Numbered from the stretch's first letter, positions 26,918 to 38,218 are shown. The stretch: 64,000 nt of DNA from Clostridium thermobutyricum DSM 4928 (GCF_002050515.1 NZ_LTAY01000019.1:1-64000); one strand, 5' to 3'. Notes: generated by a model from the letters alone, not told the origin. Program-made: numbers and translations.

Positions 26918-26946
26918 TTGACATATTATGTTTAACATGGTATCCT
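26918..26946 (+). promoter_or_regulatory. Promoter of the pyr operon
   Basis: TTGACA (26918-26923), 17-base spacer, TATCCT (26941-26946). Transcription would start near 26953, giving a leader of about 160 bases before pyrB. Confidence 0.7.
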
Positions 26947-26960
26947 ACAGAAAAGATAAA

Positions 26961-27058
26961 AAACCTTTAAGTTCATCCGAGAGATGAGTAAGGAAGTTAG
27001 ATAGAATCTTTGAATGTGGAATTACTACGCCTTCCTTACAAAAGGAAGGCGTTTTTTT
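26961..27058 (+). promoter_or_regulatory. PyrR-type transcription attenuator
   Basis: Three mutually exclusive structures can be drawn. Terminator: CGCCTTCCTT (27028-27037) with AAGGAAGGCG (27042-27051) plus seven T. Antiterminator: GTAAGGAAG (26988-26996) is a perfect complement of CTTCCTTAC (27031-27039). Anti-antiterminator: CCTT (26964-26967) with AAGG (26990-26993) and TCATC with GATGA around a CGAGA loop. The last resembles the PyrR-binding hairpin with its CCNGAGAG loop. Bound PyrR-UMP would favour termination. pyrR itself is not in the window. Confidence 0.8.
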
Positions 27059-27112
27059 ATAAAATAAATACCTTTAATTTTAACACTGAGAGGTTAAAAA
27101 GGAGTGATAGAA

Positions 27113-28042
27113 ATGTTAACAAACAGACACTTAATTGATCCAATGGATTTTAAAGTGGAAGAACTAGATGAAATATTTAGTTTAGCAGAAAAAATAATAA
27201 AAAATCCTAAGAAATATTCTAAAATATGTGATGGCAAAATCTTAGCCACACTTTTCTATGAACCTAGTACACGAACAAGATTTAGCTTTGAAGCAGCTAT
27301 GATGAGACTTGGAGGAAATGTATTAGGCTTTTCAGAACCAAATTCAAGTTCAGCATCAAAAGGAGAAACTTTAGCAGATACTATAAAGATGGTTTCAATT
27401 TATTCAGATGTTATTGCAATGAGACATCCAAAAGAAGGAGCTGCTAGAGTAGCAAGTCTTTATTCAAAAGTTCCAGTAATAAATGCAGGAGATGGAGGAC
27501 ATCAACATCCAACTCAAACATTAACAGACCTTTTAACTATAAAGAATCTAAAAGGAAATTTAAAAAATAAAACTATAGGATTATGTGGAGATTTAAAATT
27601 TGGAAGAACTGTACATTCTCTTATAAAAGCAATGTCTAGATATGAAGGAAATGAATTTATTCTTATATCACCAAAAGAGCTTAAAGTTCCAGATTATATT
27701 AAAGAACAAGTTTTAGAAAAAAATAATATAAAATTTAGAGAAGTAGAAGTTTTAGAAGATGTTATAGAAGAATTGGACATACTTTATATGACTAGGATAC
27801 AGAAAGAAAGATTTTTTAATGAGGAAGAATATTTAAGACTTAAAGATAGTTATATATTAAATATGGAAAAAATGGATAAAGCAAAAAGTGACATGATAGT
27901 AATGCACCCACTTCCAAGGGTTAATGAAATAGATATGGAAGTAGATAATGATAGTAGAGCTTCATACTTTAAGCAAGCCGAGTTTGGAATGTATGTAAGA
28001 ATGGCTCTTATATGTAAGCTTTTGGGGGTGGAAGAATGTTAA
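27113..28042 (+). CDS. pyrB: Aspartate carbamoyltransferase catalytic chain
   Basis: 309-residue enzyme forming carbamoyl-aspartate in pyrimidine synthesis. Carbamoyl-phosphate motif [27 protein letters not shown] and [10 protein letters not shown] are present. I start at ATG 27113, 8 bases after AGGAG; a GTG at 27104 overlaps the RBS. It overlaps pyrI by 7 bases, as in operons encoding the catalytic-regulatory ATCase complex. Confidence 0.97.
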   Translation: MLTNRHLIDPMDFKVEELDEIFSLAEKIIKNPKKYSKICDGKILATLFYEPSTRTRFSFEAAMMRLGGNVLGFSEPNSSSASKGETLADTIKMVSIYSDVIAMRHPKEGAARVASLYSKVPVINAGDGGHQHPTQTLTDLLTIKNLKGNLKNKTIGLCGDLKFGRTVHSLIKAMSRYEGNEFILISPKELKVPDYIKEQVLEKNNIKFREVEVLEDVIEELDILYMTRIQKERFFNEEEYLRLKDSYILNMEKMDKAKSDMIVMHPLPRVNEIDMEVDNDSRASYFKQAEFGMYVRMALICKLLGVEEC

Positions 28043-28458
28043 AAATAACAACTATAAAAAATGGAATTGTAATTGATCACATAAAAGCTGGATGTGGAAT
28101 GAAAATATTTAATGAATTAGAACTTGAAAAAACAAATCTTAATGTAGCTTTAATAATGAATGTTGAAAGTCTTAGAATGGGTAAAAAAGACATTATAAAA
28201 ATGGAATTAAAAGAAGGAATAGACTATGACATTTTAGCTATGATATCACCTAATATAACAATAAATGAAATAGAAAATGGAAAGATAAAAAATAAATTTA
28301 AACCAGAATTACCTACAAAAGTTATAAATAAAATAAAATGTACAAATATAAATTGCATAACTGTAGATGAGAAATATGTTCCTCAAAGCTTTATATTAGT
28401 AGATAAAGAAAAAGGAACTTACAGATGTGAATATTGTGACCATATAAAGAGACTATAA
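28036..28458 (+). CDS. pyrI: Aspartate carbamoyltransferase regulatory chain
   Basis: 140-residue PyrI, the allosteric subunit binding nucleotides and, through its zinc domain, PyrB. The C-terminal Cys4 zinc site is visible as CTNINC (Cys-x4-Cys) and CEYC (Cys-x2-Cys). Presence of pyrI predicts CTP/ATP-regulated ATCase in addition to the RNA-level control upstream. Its start lies within the end of pyrB. Confidence 0.95.
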   Translation: MLKITTIKNGIVIDHIKAGCGMKIFNELELEKTNLNVALIMNVESLRMGKKDIIKMELKEGIDYDILAMISPNITINEIENGKIKNKFKPELPTKVINKIKCTNINCITVDEKYVPQSFILVDKEKGTYRCEYCDHIKRL

Positions 28459-28473
28459 GGGGGGATTCTTAGG

Positions 28474-29670
28474 ATGAATATATTAATAAAAAATGCTCAC
28501 TTAATTGATTGTAATCAAAACTTTATTGGAGATTTATATATAGAGAACGGAAAAATAAAAGAGCTTGGAATAGATATAGAAAAAGAAGATGTAGAAACTA
28601 TAGATGTAAATGGATTAGTTGTAATGCCAAGCTTTATAGATAGCCATGCACATTTTAGAGATCCAGGTTTTACTTATAAAGAAGATATAGAAACAGGATC
28701 ATTAGCTGCCTTAAAAGGTGGATATACTGGAGTTTGTTTAATGGGAAATACAAGACCTATTTGTTCAAGCAAAGAAGTATTAGATTATGTAAATGAAAAA
28801 GCATCAGAATTAGGATTAGTAGATATTCATCAATGTGTGACTATAACTAAGAATTTTGATGGACAAACTATAGAGCATTTAGAAACTTTAGAAAATGATA
28901 AGAGAATAAAAGCAATTTCAGATGATGGAGTTGGTGTAGCAGATTCTAAAATAATGATGGATGCTATGAAAATTGCAAAGAAAAATGATTGGGTTGTAAT
29001 GTCTCATGCGGAAACAAAAGAATTTTCAGGAGTTGATATGAGACTTGCAGAAAATATGATGACATGGAGAGATATAACTCTTGCAAAGGTTACAGGAGCC
29101 AAGCTTCATATGTGCCATGTAAGTACAAAAGAAGCAATGAAATATATAATAGATGGAAAATGTGATGGAATAAATGTAACTTGTGAAGTAACACCACATC
29201 ATATAGCTTTAACAAAAGATATAAATGATTATAGAGTTAATCCACCTATAAGAGAGAGAGAAGATGTAGATTTTCTTTTAAAAGCAATTAAACATGGTGA
29301 TGTTTATTGTATAGGAACAGATCATGCTCCTCATACAGAAGAAGATAAGAAAAAAGGTGCACCAGGCATGGTTGGACTAGAAACAGCTTTTCCTATATGT
29401 TATACAAAGTTAGTTAAAGACGGAGTAATAAGAATTAATAAGTTATCAGAATTAATGTCTAAGAATCCAGCAGAATTACTTAAAATGAATAAAGGAATGC
29501 TTAGTATAGGAATGGATGGAGATGTAGTTGTTCTAGATTTAAATAAAAAAGTGAAAATAAATTCAGAAAATTTTAAGTCAAAAGGAAAAAATACACCTTT
29601 TGAAGGTATGGAGTTTTTTGGTGAAGTAAAAATGACAATAAAAAATGGTGAAATTTTATATAGAGGATAG
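28474..29670 (+). CDS. pyrC: Dihydroorotase
   Basis: 398-residue amidohydrolase cyclising carbamoyl-aspartate to dihydroorotate. Metal motif [11 protein letters not shown] (HxH) near residue 57, HAE in [17 protein letters not shown], and [12 protein letters not shown] for the catalytic Asp. It is the class I (long) type used by Gram-positive bacteria. RBS AAGGGGGGATT. Co-transcribed with its neighbours. Confidence 0.96.
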   Translation: MNILIKNAHLIDCNQNFIGDLYIENGKIKELGIDIEKEDVETIDVNGLVVMPSFIDSHAHFRDPGFTYKEDIETGSLAALKGGYTGVCLMGNTRPICSSKEVLDYVNEKASELGLVDIHQCVTITKNFDGQTIEHLETLENDKRIKAISDDGVGVADSKIMMDAMKIAKKNDWVVMSHAETKEFSGVDMRLAENMMTWRDITLAKVTGAKLHMCHVSTKEAMKYIIDGKCDGINVTCEVTPHHIALTKDINDYRVNPPIREREDVDFLLKAIKHGDVYCIGTDHAPHTEEDKKKGAPGMVGLETAFPICYTKLVKDGVIRINKLSELMSKNPAELLKMNKGMLSIGMDGDVVVLDLNKKVKINSENFKSKGKNTPFEGMEFFGEVKMTIKNGEILYRG

Positions 29671-29679
29671 GTATTGTAT

Positions 29680-30570
29680 ATGAGAAGTAGAATTATTGAT
29701 AAATTATATAAAAGAGTAGAAGAAAGAGGAGTAGTATGTGTAGGACTTGATACTTCACTAGATTATATTCCAGAATTTATAAAGAACGGTAAATCAGCTA
29801 GAGAAGCTATTTTTGAATTTAACAAAGGAATTATAGATGCAACTGAAGATGTTGCAAGCTGCTTTAAAGTTCAAATAGCTTATTATGAATCATTAGGAAT
29901 TGAAGGATTATTAGCTTATAGAGATACACTAAAATATCTTAAAGAAAAAGATTTAATAACAATAGCAGATATAAAAAGAGGAGATATTGCTGCAACAGCT
30001 AAAATGTATGCAAAAGCTCACTTTGAAGGAGATTTTGAAGCAGATTTTATAACATTAAATCCATATATGGGAATGGATAGTATAGAGCCTTATATGTCAT
30101 ATATAGAAAAAGGTGATAAAGGAATATTCAGTCTTGTAAGAACATCTAATGAAGGCGCAAAAGATATTGAATATATAAAAAATAAAGATGGAAAAAATGT
30201 ATATGATATTGTAGGAAAAAAAGTTTTAGATTTAGGAATGAAATTTATAGGTGAGTGCGGATATACACCAATGGGCGGAGTAATTGGATGTACTCATATA
30301 GAAGAAGGAGCAAAAATAAGAGAAAATTTAAAAGAAATGTTTTTCTTAATACCTGGATATGGTGCTCAAGGAGGAAAAGCAGAAGATGTAGCAATGTATC
30401 TTAATAATGGTAATGGAAATGGAGGAGTAGTAAATTCTTCAAGAGGAATACTTCTTGCATATAGAAAAAGTGGGGCTGATGAAAAAGATTATGCAAAATG
30501 TGCTAGGCAAGAGGCAATAAGAATGAGAGATGAAATAAAAATGGCTGTATTAAACAGGGGGAATTTATAA
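29680..30570 (+). CDS. pyrF: Orotidine 5'-phosphate decarboxylase
   Basis: 296-residue long-type OMP decarboxylase producing UMP. The catalytic Lys/Asp array is in [19 protein letters not shown], and [12 protein letters not shown] is at the N-terminus. A TTG at 29674 is an alternative start two codons upstream; both have the same RBS region (GAGGATAGG). Its stop overlaps the pyrK start (TAATG). Confidence 0.95.
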   Translation: MRSRIIDKLYKRVEERGVVCVGLDTSLDYIPEFIKNGKSAREAIFEFNKGIIDATEDVASCFKVQIAYYESLGIEGLLAYRDTLKYLKEKDLITIADIKRGDIAATAKMYAKAHFEGDFEADFITLNPYMGMDSIEPYMSYIEKGDKGIFSLVRTSNEGAKDIEYIKNKDGKNVYDIVGKKVLDLGMKFIGECGYTPMGGVIGCTHIEEGAKIRENLKEMFFLIPGYGAQGGKAEDVAMYLNNGNGNGGVVNSSRGILLAYRKSGADEKDYAKCARQEAIRMRDEIKMAVLNRGNL

Positions 30571-31304
30571 TGAAATTCAAAGAAGTAGAAATATTAAGTA
30601 ATGAAGAAATACAAAATGGAATATATAAAATGGTTGTAAAAGAAGAAGAAAATATAAAAGCGGGACAATTTTATATGCTTAAATGTAAAAATAAACTTCT
30701 TCAAAGACCAATAAGTATATGTGAAAAAGAAGGAAAAAACTTAATATTTTTATATGCAGTAGTAGGAGAAGGAACACGAGATTTCTCAATTATGAAAAAA
30801 GGAGAAAAAATTACTTTAACAGGACCTCTAGGAAATGGATTTGATTTAGAATTTAAATTAGACAAAGTTGCTTTAGTTGGAGGAGGAATTGGAATAGCTC
30901 CAATGCTTCAAGTTGCAAAAGAGATAAAAAATAAAAATAGTGCTAAACAATTAGATTTATATGCTGGATTTAGAGATGAAGTTTATCTTCTAGATGAATT
31001 TAAGGAATATGTAGATGAAATTAATATTTCAACAAATACAGGTAGTGTAGGACATAAAGGATTTGTAACAGATCTTTTAAAACCAGAAGAATATGATTTA
31101 GTTTTATGTTGTGGACCAGAAATAATGATGAAAAAAGTAGTTGAAATGTGCAAAGAAAGAGATACTAAAGTTTTTATTTCTATGGAAAAGCATATGGCAT
31201 GTGGAGTAGGTGCTTGTCTAGTATGTACATGTAAAACTAAAGAAGGGTTTAAAAGGACTTGTAAAGATGGACCAGTATTTGATGGGAATTATGTAGAATT
31301 TTAA
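30570..31304 (+). CDS. pyrK: Dihydroorotate dehydrogenase B, electron transfer subunit
   Basis: 244-residue FAD and 2Fe-2S subunit that passes electrons from dihydroorotate via PyrD to NAD. RPISICEKEG and GGGIGIAPM are the flavin/NAD motifs; the 2Fe-2S cluster is CGVGACLVC...C near the C-terminus. Its presence defines the NAD-linked class 1B enzyme. Translationally coupled to pyrF. Confidence 0.95.
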   Translation: MKFKEVEILSNEEIQNGIYKMVVKEEENIKAGQFYMLKCKNKLLQRPISICEKEGKNLIFLYAVVGEGTRDFSIMKKGEKITLTGPLGNGFDLEFKLDKVALVGGGIGIAPMLQVAKEIKNKNSAKQLDLYAGFRDEVYLLDEFKEYVDEINISTNTGSVGHKGFVTDLLKPEEYDLVLCCGPEIMMKKVVEMCKERDTKVFISMEKHMACGVGACLVCTCKTKEGFKRTCKDGPVFDGNYVEF

Positions 31305-31317
31305 AAGGAGTGGTTAA

Positions 31318-32214
31318 ATGTTAAAGGTAAACATAAATGGAGTAGATTTTAAAAATCCAGTAATAGGTGCATCAGGAACTTTTGGATTTGGACAAGAGTA
31401 CAATAATTTTTATGATGTAAAAATACTTGGAGGAATTTCATCAAAAGGATTAACTATTAATCCTAAAGAAGGAAATGCAGGGATAAGAGTATATGAAACT
31501 CCAAGTGGAATGATGAACTCTGTTGGATTACAAAATCCAGGAATAGACCACTTTATAAAATATGAATTGCCAGAAATGAAGAAGTTAGGAACTAATATAA
31601 TTGCAAATGTTGGTGGAGGGACTATAGAAGATTATGAAATGGCAATTGAAAAATTAAGAGGAACTGATATAGATATGATTGAATTAAACATATCATGTCC
31701 AAATGTAAAATCAGGTGGAATGGCTTTTGGAATAAAAAGTGAAGTAGCTTATGAAGTAGTAAGTAAAATAAAAAAAATAGCAGACAAGCCTCTTATGGTA
31801 AAACTTTCACCAAATGCAGAAGATATTGTACAAATGGCTATTAAATGTAGAGAAGCAGGAGCAGATTCTTTATCCCTTATAAATACATTAAAAGGAATGG
31901 CAATAGATATAAAAAATAGAAAGCCAGTATTTAATAATGTTTATGCAGGACTTTCAGGGCCAGCTATAAAGCCAATAGCCTTAAGAATGGTACATGAAGT
32001 GTCTAAAGCAGTAGATATACCAGTAATAGGACTAGGTGGAATTGAAAAATGGGAAGATGCAATAGAATTTATGATGGCTGGAGCTACTGGAATACAAATA
32101 GGTACAGTAAACTTTACTAATCCTATGGCTGGTAAAGAAATAATTGAAGGAATTGAAAACTTCTTAATAAAAGAAGGAATAAAAGATATAAATGAAATAA
32201 TAGGAATTATTTAA
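31318..32214 (+). CDS. pyrD: Dihydroorotate dehydrogenase B, catalytic subunit
   Basis: 298-residue FMN barrel oxidising dihydroorotate to orotate. The catalytic base Cys lies in [25 protein letters not shown] and [23 protein letters not shown] are typical class 1B blocks. RBS AAGGAGTGG. It directly follows pyrK, its partner subunit. Confidence 0.96.
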   Translation: MLKVNINGVDFKNPVIGASGTFGFGQEYNNFYDVKILGGISSKGLTINPKEGNAGIRVYETPSGMMNSVGLQNPGIDHFIKYELPEMKKLGTNIIANVGGGTIEDYEMAIEKLRGTDIDMIELNISCPNVKSGGMAFGIKSEVAYEVVSKIKKIADKPLMVKLSPNAEDIVQMAIKCREAGADSLSLINTLKGMAIDIKNRKPVFNNVYAGLSGPAIKPIALRMVHEVSKAVDIPVIGLGGIEKWEDAIEFMMAGATGIQIGTVNFTNPMAGKEIIEGIENFLIKEGIKDINEIIGII

Positions 32215-32241
32215 TAAATAAAATAATTGGAGGGGTCTAAG

Positions 32242-32916
32242 ATGGAAAATTATAAAAAAGAGTTTATAGATTTTATGATTGAGTGCGGAGTATTAACATT
32301 TGGAGATTTTGTTACAAAAAGCGGAAGAAAAACTCCATTCTTTGTAAATACAGGAAATTATAAAAAAGGAAGTCAATTAAAAAGACTTGGAGAATTTTAT
32401 GCAAAAGCTATAAAAGAAAATTTTGGAGACCAATATGATTTACTTTTTGGACCAGCATATAAAGGAATTCCATTAACAGTAACAACAACAATAGCTCTTT
32501 CAAATCTTTATGATATAGATGTTGATTATTGTTCAAATAGAAAAGAAATAAAAGATCATGGCGATAAAGGAATACTTTTAGGCGGAAAAATAAAAGATGG
32601 AGATAGAGTACTTATTGTTGAAGATGTAACTACAGCAGGAACTTCAATATATGAGACTATGCCAATTTTAAAAGAGCAAGGTGATGTAGATGTTAAAGGT
32701 CTTATAATCTCTGTAGATAGAATGGAAAGAGGTAACGGTGAAAAATCTGCTTTAGCTGAAATAAGAGAAAAATTTGGATTTAAAACTTGTGCAATAGTTA
32801 CAATGAAAGAAGTAATAAATTATCTTTCAGAAAAAGAAATTGATGGTAAGAAAGTATTAGATGAAGAAATATTAAAAAGAATAGATGCCTATTATAAAGA
32901 ATATGGAGCAAAATAA
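32242..32916 (+). CDS. pyrE: Orotate phosphoribosyltransferase
   Basis: 224-residue enzyme joining orotate and PRPP. The PRPP-binding motif VLIVEDVTTAGTS and the N-terminal TKSGRKTPFFVNTG are present. ATG 32242 is preceded by GGAGGGG; the open frame begins earlier at a TTG that overlaps the RBS. It is the last gene of the operon. carAB and pyrR are missing from this cluster. Confidence 0.96.
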   Translation: MENYKKEFIDFMIECGVLTFGDFVTKSGRKTPFFVNTGNYKKGSQLKRLGEFYAKAIKENFGDQYDLLFGPAYKGIPLTVTTTIALSNLYDIDVDYCSNRKEIKDHGDKGILLGGKIKDGDRVLIVEDVTTAGTSIYETMPILKEQGDVDVKGLIISVDRMERGNGEKSALAEIREKFGFKTCAIVTMKEVINYLSEKEIDGKKVLDEEILKRIDAYYKEYGAK

Positions 32917-32933
32917 GTAGGAATGTTGAAAAA

Positions 32934-32976
32934 AAATAACAAATTGTAAAAATAAATTTACAATTTGTTATTTTTG
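32934..32976 (+). terminator. Terminator of the pyr operon
   Basis: Long stem AATAACAAATTGTAAA with its complement across a short loop, followed by TTTTT. Confidence 0.88.
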
Positions 32977-33107
32977 TTTTAAAATTGATTTGTGGGACAA
33001 AGTGTTTGTTAATAAAAAAAGTTTATGGAAAATAATTCTTTAAATTAAAAATTTTATCAGACACGTTTACTCATAGACTTATTGTAATATATGGGAGGCG
33101 ACATTTA

Positions 33108-35336
33108 ATGTTTAAACAATGGGATGGATTTAAGTCAGGTAGCTGGCAAGAAAAAATTGATGTAAGAAACTTTATTCAAAAGAACTATAAAGAATATAAA
33201 GGGGACTCAAGTTTCTTAGCACCTATATCAGAAAAAACTTCAAAAGTATGGAAAATTTCAAGCGATTTAATCGTTGAAGAAATAAAAAAAGGGATAATAG
33301 ACGTTGCTACTGATAAAGTGTCAGGAATCAATAACTATGAACCAGGATACATTGATAAAGATAATGAAGTAATAGTTGGTTTACAAACAGATGCTCCATT
33401 AAAAAGAATAGTAAATCCATTTGGTGGAATGAGAATGGTTCATACTTCATTAAAAGAATATGGATATGAATTAGATGAAAATATAGATAAATATTTTAAT
33501 GATTATAGAAAAACTCATAACCAAGGAGTTTTTGATGCTTATACTAAAGAAACTAGAGCTGCAAGAAGCGCAGGTCTTTTAACAGGACTTCCAGATGCTT
33601 ATGGTAGAGGAAGAATCATAGGAGATTATAGAAGAATAGCTCTTTATGGTATAGATTTCTTAGTAGAAGAAAAGAAAAAAGATTTAGATAACTTAACTGG
33701 GGATATGCTAGATGAGTTAATAAGATCAAGAGAAGAAGTTAGTGAGCAAATTAGAGCTTTAGCTGAAATTAAAGCTATGGCATTAACTTATGGAATAGAT
33801 ATATCAAAACCAGCTAAAGATGCAAGAGAAGCAGTACAATTTGTTTATTTAGGATATTTAGCAGCAGTAAAAGAAAATAATGGTGCTGCAATGTCATTTG
33901 GTAGAACAAGTACTTTCTTAGATATATTCATAGAAAGAGACTTAGAAGCTGGAACTTTAACTGAAAGTGAAGCTCAAGAATTAATTGATCAATTAATAAT
34001 TAAATTAAGACTTGTAAGACACTTAAGAACTCCAGAATATAATGATTTATTTGCAGGAGATCCAACTTGGGTAACTGAATCAATTGGAGGAATGGGAGTT
34101 AATGGTAAATCATTAGTTACTAAAAACTCATTTAGATATCTTCATACATTAATTAATTTAGGACCAGCTCCAGAACCAAATATGACAATACTTTGGTCTC
34201 CAAATTTACCAGAAGGATTTAAAACATATTGTGCAGAAATTTCAATTAAGACAGATGCAATCCAATATGAAAATGATGAAGTTATGAGACCAATATATGG
34301 AGATGATTATGCTATAGCTTGTTGTGTTTCAGCAATGCAAGTTGGTAAGCAAATGCAATTCTTTGGAGCTAGAGCAAACCTTGCTAAAGCATTATTATAT
34401 GCTATAAATGGTGGAGTAGATGAAAAGAAAGGAACTCTTGTTGTTCCAGGAATTGAAAAAATTCAAGATGAAGTTTTAGACTTTGAAACAGTTAGAGCTA
34501 ACTATAATAAAGTTTTAGAATATGTTGCTAAGCTATATGTAGATACAATGAATGTAATTCACTATATGCATGATAAATATGCTTACGAAGCAGGACAAAT
34601 GGCTTTACATGATACTAATGTAGGTAGATTAATGGCATTTGGTATTGCAGGACTTTCAGTAGCAGCAGACTCTTTAAGTGCAATTAAATATGCAAAAGTA
34701 ACTCCTATAAGAAATGAAGAAGGAATAGCTGTTGATTTTAATATTGAAGGAGATTTCCCTAAATACGGAAATGATGATGATAGAGCAGATGATTTAGCAG
34801 TATATTTAACTGAAAAGTTCTCAACAGAGCTTAAAAAACATCCATTATATAGAAATGCTAAACACACATTATCAATATTAACTATAACTTCAAATGTTGT
34901 TTATGGTAAGAAAACAGGTTCAACTCCAGATGGTAGAAAAGCAGGAGAACCATTAGCACCAGGTGCTAACCCAATGCATGGAAGAGATGAAAATGGAGCT
35001 TTAGCATCATTAAATTCAGTTGCTAAAATCAGATATAATCCAACTTGTGAAGATGGAGTATCAAATACTTTCTCAATTGTTCCAGGAGCTTTAGGTAAAG
35101 AAGAAGAAGGAAGAAAAAATAACTTAGTTTCAATTTTAGATGGTTATTTTGTACAAGGTGCACATCACTTAAATGTTAATGTATTTGATAGAGAAACTTT
35201 AATTGATGCTATGGATCACCCAGAAAAATATCCACAATTAACTATTAGAGTTTCAGGATATGCAGTTAACTTTAATAGATTAACTAGAAATCAACAATTA
35301 GAAGTAATAAGCAGAACTTTCCACGAAAGCTTATAA
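33108..35336 (+). CDS. pflB: Pyruvate formate-lyase
   Basis: 742-residue glycyl-radical enzyme converting pyruvate and CoA to acetyl-CoA and formate. The active-site pair is in [14 protein letters not shown] and the radical Gly in [17 protein letters not shown] close to the C-terminus. RBS GGGAGGCG. The activase gene follows after a hairpin. Central to anaerobic fermentation and C1 supply. Confidence 0.98.
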   Translation: MFKQWDGFKSGSWQEKIDVRNFIQKNYKEYKGDSSFLAPISEKTSKVWKISSDLIVEEIKKGIIDVATDKVSGINNYEPGYIDKDNEVIVGLQTDAPLKRIVNPFGGMRMVHTSLKEYGYELDENIDKYFNDYRKTHNQGVFDAYTKETRAARSAGLLTGLPDAYGRGRIIGDYRRIALYGIDFLVEEKKKDLDNLTGDMLDELIRSREEVSEQIRALAEIKAMALTYGIDISKPAKDAREAVQFVYLGYLAAVKENNGAAMSFGRTSTFLDIFIERDLEAGTLTESEAQELIDQLIIKLRLVRHLRTPEYNDLFAGDPTWVTESIGGMGVNGKSLVTKNSFRYLHTLINLGPAPEPNMTILWSPNLPEGFKTYCAEISIKTDAIQYENDEVMRPIYGDDYAIACCVSAMQVGKQMQFFGARANLAKALLYAINGGVDEKKGTLVVPGIEKIQDEVLDFETVRANYNKVLEYVAKLYVDTMNVIHYMHDKYAYEAGQMALHDTNVGRLMAFGIAGLSVAADSLSAIKYAKVTPIRNEEGIAVDFNIEGDFPKYGNDDDRADDLAVYLTEKFSTELKKHPLYRNAKHTLSILTITSNVVYGKKTGSTPDGRKAGEPLAPGANPMHGRDENGALASLNSVAKIRYNPTCEDGVSNTFSIVPGALGKEEEGRKNNLVSILDGYFVQGAHHLNVNVFDRETLIDAMDHPEKYPQLTIRVSGYAVNFNRLTRNQQLEVISRTFHESL

Positions 35337-35342
35337 TTATAT

Positions 35343-35376
35343 AAATATCCTCTACCATAAGGTAGAGGATATTTTT
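35343..35376 (+). terminator. Hairpin between pflB and pflA
   Basis: 14-bp stem AAATATCCTCTACC / GGTAGAGGATATTT, ATAA loop and a T run. It should terminate many transcripts, leaving low read-through into pflA, which fits the need for little activase relative to PFL. Confidence 0.85.
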
Positions 35377-35402
35377 AAAATCTAGAATTAGGAGGATTTT
35401 AA

Positions 35403-36107
35403 ATGATAAAAGGTAAAATACACTCAATTGAATCAATGGGACTTGTAGATGGACCTGGAATAAGAGTTATAGTATTTATGCAAGGTTGTGCATTAAGATG
35501 TAAATATTGCCATAATCCAGATACATGGGTAACTGAAGGAGGAAAAGAATATACTCCAGAAGAAATAGTAAATAAGATAAAGAGATTTAAAACTTATTTT
35601 GAAAGGTCTGGTGGAGGAGTTACTTTTTCAGGTGGAGATCCATTAAGACAACCAGAATTTTTAATAGAAACTTTAAAAAGATGTAAAGAAGAAGGAATAC
35701 ATACATGTTTAGATACTTCAGGCGTTGGTCTTGGAGAGTATGATGAAATTTTAAAATATACAGATTTAGTTCTTTTTGATGTAAAGCATGTAACTAGAGA
35801 AGGATATAAAAATGTAACTTTAATGGAAATAGATGAATCATTGAAATTCATCCAGGCTTTAAATAAAAATAATACAAAAGTTTGGATAAGGCATGTTGTT
35901 GTACCTAATCTTACAGATGGAGAAGAACATATATTAGAACTTAAAGAATTTATTAAAAAAATAAATAATGTAGAAAAGATAGAGCTTTTACCATATCATT
36001 TACTTGGTGTAAATAAATATACTACTATGGGAATAAAATATCCACTAGAAGGGGTTAAAGCTATGGATAAAGAAAAAATAAAAGAATATGAAGAATTATT
36101 AAAATAG
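35403..36107 (+). CDS. pflA: Pyruvate formate-lyase activating enzyme
   Basis: 234-residue radical SAM enzyme that installs the glycyl radical on PflB. The cluster motif is CALRCKYC near residue 31, followed by GGVTFSGGDPLRQPEF, the standard glycine-rich SAM region. There is no extra ferredoxin domain, as expected for the PFL-activase type. RBS TTAGGAGG. Confidence 0.97.
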   Translation: MIKGKIHSIESMGLVDGPGIRVIVFMQGCALRCKYCHNPDTWVTEGGKEYTPEEIVNKIKRFKTYFERSGGGVTFSGGDPLRQPEFLIETLKRCKEEGIHTCLDTSGVGLGEYDEILKYTDLVLFDVKHVTREGYKNVTLMEIDESLKFIQALNKNNTKVWIRHVVVPNLTDGEEHILELKEFIKKINNVEKIELLPYHLLGVNKYTTMGIKYPLEGVKAMDKEKIKEYEELLK

Positions 36108-36140
36108 GGATTAAGAAAATAAACTTAATCCCTTTAAATT
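36104..36140. terminator. Bidirectional hairpin after pflA
   Basis: AGGGATTAAG / CTTAATCCCT stem covering the pflA stop; short T runs on both sides. It separates pflA from the converging small membrane gene. Confidence 0.65.
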
Positions 36141-36149
36141 ATACTAATA

Positions 36150-36335
36150 TTATATTTCATTTGCTTCTTTTTCTCTTTTTTCTTTTATTTTCTTTGGATC
36201 ATAGAAGAGAAATATAGAAACAAAAGTTGATATGACTAATCCAGCTAAAACACTATTAGTAAAGCAGTAAAAAACATATGTTAAACATATTATACTAATA
36301 ATAAAAAACATTGCAGTTTTTTTCTGATAATTCAT
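36150..36335 (-). CDS. Small two-helix membrane protein
   Basis: 61 residues with two hydrophobic segments (about 8-25 and 28-45) and a charged C-terminal tail DPKKIKEKREKEANEI. A perfect GGGAGG RBS precedes ATG, which supports a real gene despite the size. I do not recognise a family. The next gene on this strand upstream is the exonuclease, about 80 bases away with no clear terminator between, so they may share a transcript. Confidence 0.65.
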   Translation of the reverse strand: MNYQKKTAMFFIISIICLTYVFYCFTNSVLAGLVISTFVSIFLFYDPKKIKEKREKEANEI

Positions 36336-36417
36336 AAAATTACCTCCCTGTAAACCCTCTTTAAATTAATTATAATTTACTTAAATGGATATTACAAGAA
36401 ATAGATAGTATGAATTA

Positions 36418-37032
36418 CTACTTACAATTTAATTTTTTAGTAAAGTATCCATGAGGAATTATTTTTTTCTTTAATCCTTCTATAACTAAAAGATAAGTAG
36501 CAGCTGTATCGAATCTAGCATCATGATAATTTCCACTACCTTCAAATAATTCATTTGCCTTTTTAGTTATTTGTTCATCAGTTATTCCTAAAAATTTAAC
36601 TACTTCTTCAAGTTTAGGATTTTTAAAAGTTCCATTTGGTTTTAAAATCTTGCATATATCTTTATAGTATCCCATTGTACAGAATGTATCTTTAGGAACA
36701 TAATCAGCACCCATAGGAAGAAGTTCGCTTTGCATAAATTTTATATCAAAATTTACATTGTGGCCTATTACAAAATCAGCTTCAAAGAAGTCATCCACAA
36801 ATTCTTGTACTAAATCATCAAAATACATTCCATTTGAAAGCTCATAAAGTTTTTCAAGAGAAAAGCCATGAACTGCTTCAGCTCCTTCATCCATTTCATC
36901 AACTGTAAAAAAGAAATTTTTCCCTTTTGTAGTTTGTGGTTTAGTAGATGTATCTACAGTTATGTAGCTCAATTGACATATATGTCCTGGTCTAATACTA
37001 GTTGTTTCTGTATCGAAAAAAAGTAATTTCAT
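36418..37032 (-). CDS. DEDDh 3'-5' exonuclease (DnaQ-like)
   Basis: 204-residue exonuclease domain protein. Exo I FFDTETT at residues 5-11, Exo II GHNVNFDIKFM and Exo III HDARFDTAATYLL are all complete, so it should be catalytic. It is a stand-alone domain, unlike PolC, and could act in DNA proofreading/repair or RNA turnover. Its start has a modest RBS (GGAGGC). Confidence 0.88.
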   Translation of the reverse strand: MKLLFFDTETTSIRPGHICQLSYITVDTSTKPQTTKGKNFFFTVDEMDEGAEAVHGFSLEKLYELSNGMYFDDLVQEFVDDFFEADFVIGHNVNFDIKFMQSELLPMGADYVPKDTFCTMGYYKDICKILKPNGTFKNPKLEEVVKFLGITDEQITKKANELFEGSGNYHDARFDTAATYLLVIEGLKKKIIPHGYFTKKLNCK

Positions 37033-37139
37033 TTTATGCCTCCAAAAAAATTTATATTATAATTATACATTAAAATTTACATAATAACAGTAAGAAGATT
37101 AATTCTTATTAAATCTGATTAAATTGATAAGAATTAAAG

Positions 37140-37168
37140 TTGAAAATTAACAGTAGAGAGGGTATAAT
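37140..37168 (+). promoter_or_regulatory. Promoter of ldh
   Basis: TTGAAA (37140-37145), 17-base spacer, TATAAT (37163-37168), about 40 bases before the ldh start. Confidence 0.75.
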
Positions 37169-37208
37169 CTAAATACTACAAAAGATAGCAATTGAGGAGG
37201 AAAAAAAC

Positions 37209-38159
37209 ATGTTAGTAGAAGGAAAAAGAAAAGTATCAATAATAGGAGCAGGATTCGTAGGAGCTACTACAGCTTTCGCACTTATGAATAGTGGGATAGC
37301 AACAGAAATTTGTATTTATGATATAAATATGGATAAAGCAATGGGAGAGGTAATGGACTTAGTTCATGGAACTTCATTTGTAAAACCAGTAAATATATAT
37401 GCAGGATCATTAGAAGAAACTAAAGATTCAGATATAGTTATAATAACAGCAGGAGCAGGACAAAAAGAAGGAGAAACTAGACTAGACTTAATAGAAAAAA
37501 ATTACAATATATTTAAAGGGTTTGTTCCAGAAATAGCAAAACTTAGTCCAAATTCAATTCTTTTAGTAGTTTCAAATCCAGTAGATGTTTTAGCTCATAT
37601 AACTTATAAATTATCAGGATTCCCAAAAGAAAGAGTTATAGGTTCAGGAACTGTTTTAGACACATCAAGACTTAAATATGTTCTAGGAAAATATCTAAAT
37701 GTAAATAATGGTAATATACACTCATATGTTATAGGAGAACATGGAGATAGTGAAGTTGTAACTTGGAGTAATGCAAGAGTAGCAGGAGAAGAAATAGACC
37801 TTTATGCTGAGCATGCTGAAGTTGATTGGGATGACGAAATAAAGAGAGTTATTGAAAATGATGTTAAAAATGCAGCATATGAAATAATTAGTAGAAAGAA
37901 AGCAACTTATTTTGCAGTTGCACTTGCTGTAAATAATATAGTTGAAGCTATATTTAGAAATTCAAATAGTATATTAACTGTTTCAACACTTTTTGAAGGT
38001 CAATATGGAATAAGTGATATGTATTTAGCTATACCAACTGTTGTAAGCAGTAAAGGAGCAACTAGATTAATAGATATTCCATTATCAAAAGATGAAGAAG
38101 AAAAGTTAAGAAAATCAGCAGAAATTTTAAAAGGTCATTTAGATAAATGTCATATATAA
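37209..38159 (+). CDS. ldh: L-lactate dehydrogenase
   Basis: 316-residue NAD-dependent enzyme reducing pyruvate to L-lactate. Rossmann motif [14 protein letters not shown], substrate Arg in [13 protein letters not shown], catalytic His in GEHGDSEVV. The Gln in AGAGQKEGE distinguishes it from malate dehydrogenase. RBS GAGGAGG. Single gene with its own promoter and terminator; it competes with PFL for pyruvate. Confidence 0.96.
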   Translation: MLVEGKRKVSIIGAGFVGATTAFALMNSGIATEICIYDINMDKAMGEVMDLVHGTSFVKPVNIYAGSLEETKDSDIVIITAGAGQKEGETRLDLIEKNYNIFKGFVPEIAKLSPNSILLVVSNPVDVLAHITYKLSGFPKERVIGSGTVLDTSRLKYVLGKYLNVNNGNIHSYVIGEHGDSEVVTWSNARVAGEEIDLYAEHAEVDWDDEIKRVIENDVKNAAYEIISRKKATYFAVALAVNNIVEAIFRNSNSILTVSTLFEGQYGISDMYLAIPTVVSSKGATRLIDIPLSKDEEEKLRKSAEILKGHLDKCHI

Positions 38160-38186
38160 TTTAGAAAAACAAATATTTTTGTAGTG

Positions 38187-38218
38187 AAAAAACTTTCTCG
38201 TTTTGAGAAAGTTTTTTT
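38187..38218 (+). terminator. Terminator after ldh
   Basis: AAAAAACTTTCTC / GAGAAAGTTTTTT stem with a 5-base loop. Confidence 0.92.

Noticed and set aside
33000..33107. Rex (NADH/NAD sensor) operator upstream of pflB
   Set aside because: Only a left half-site TTGTTAAT is seen; the complementary arm is missing. The ldh upstream region likewise has only a weak half-site.
35343..35376. Riboswitch or small RNA between pflB and pflA
   Set aside because: The element is a simple terminator hairpin with no further conserved structure.
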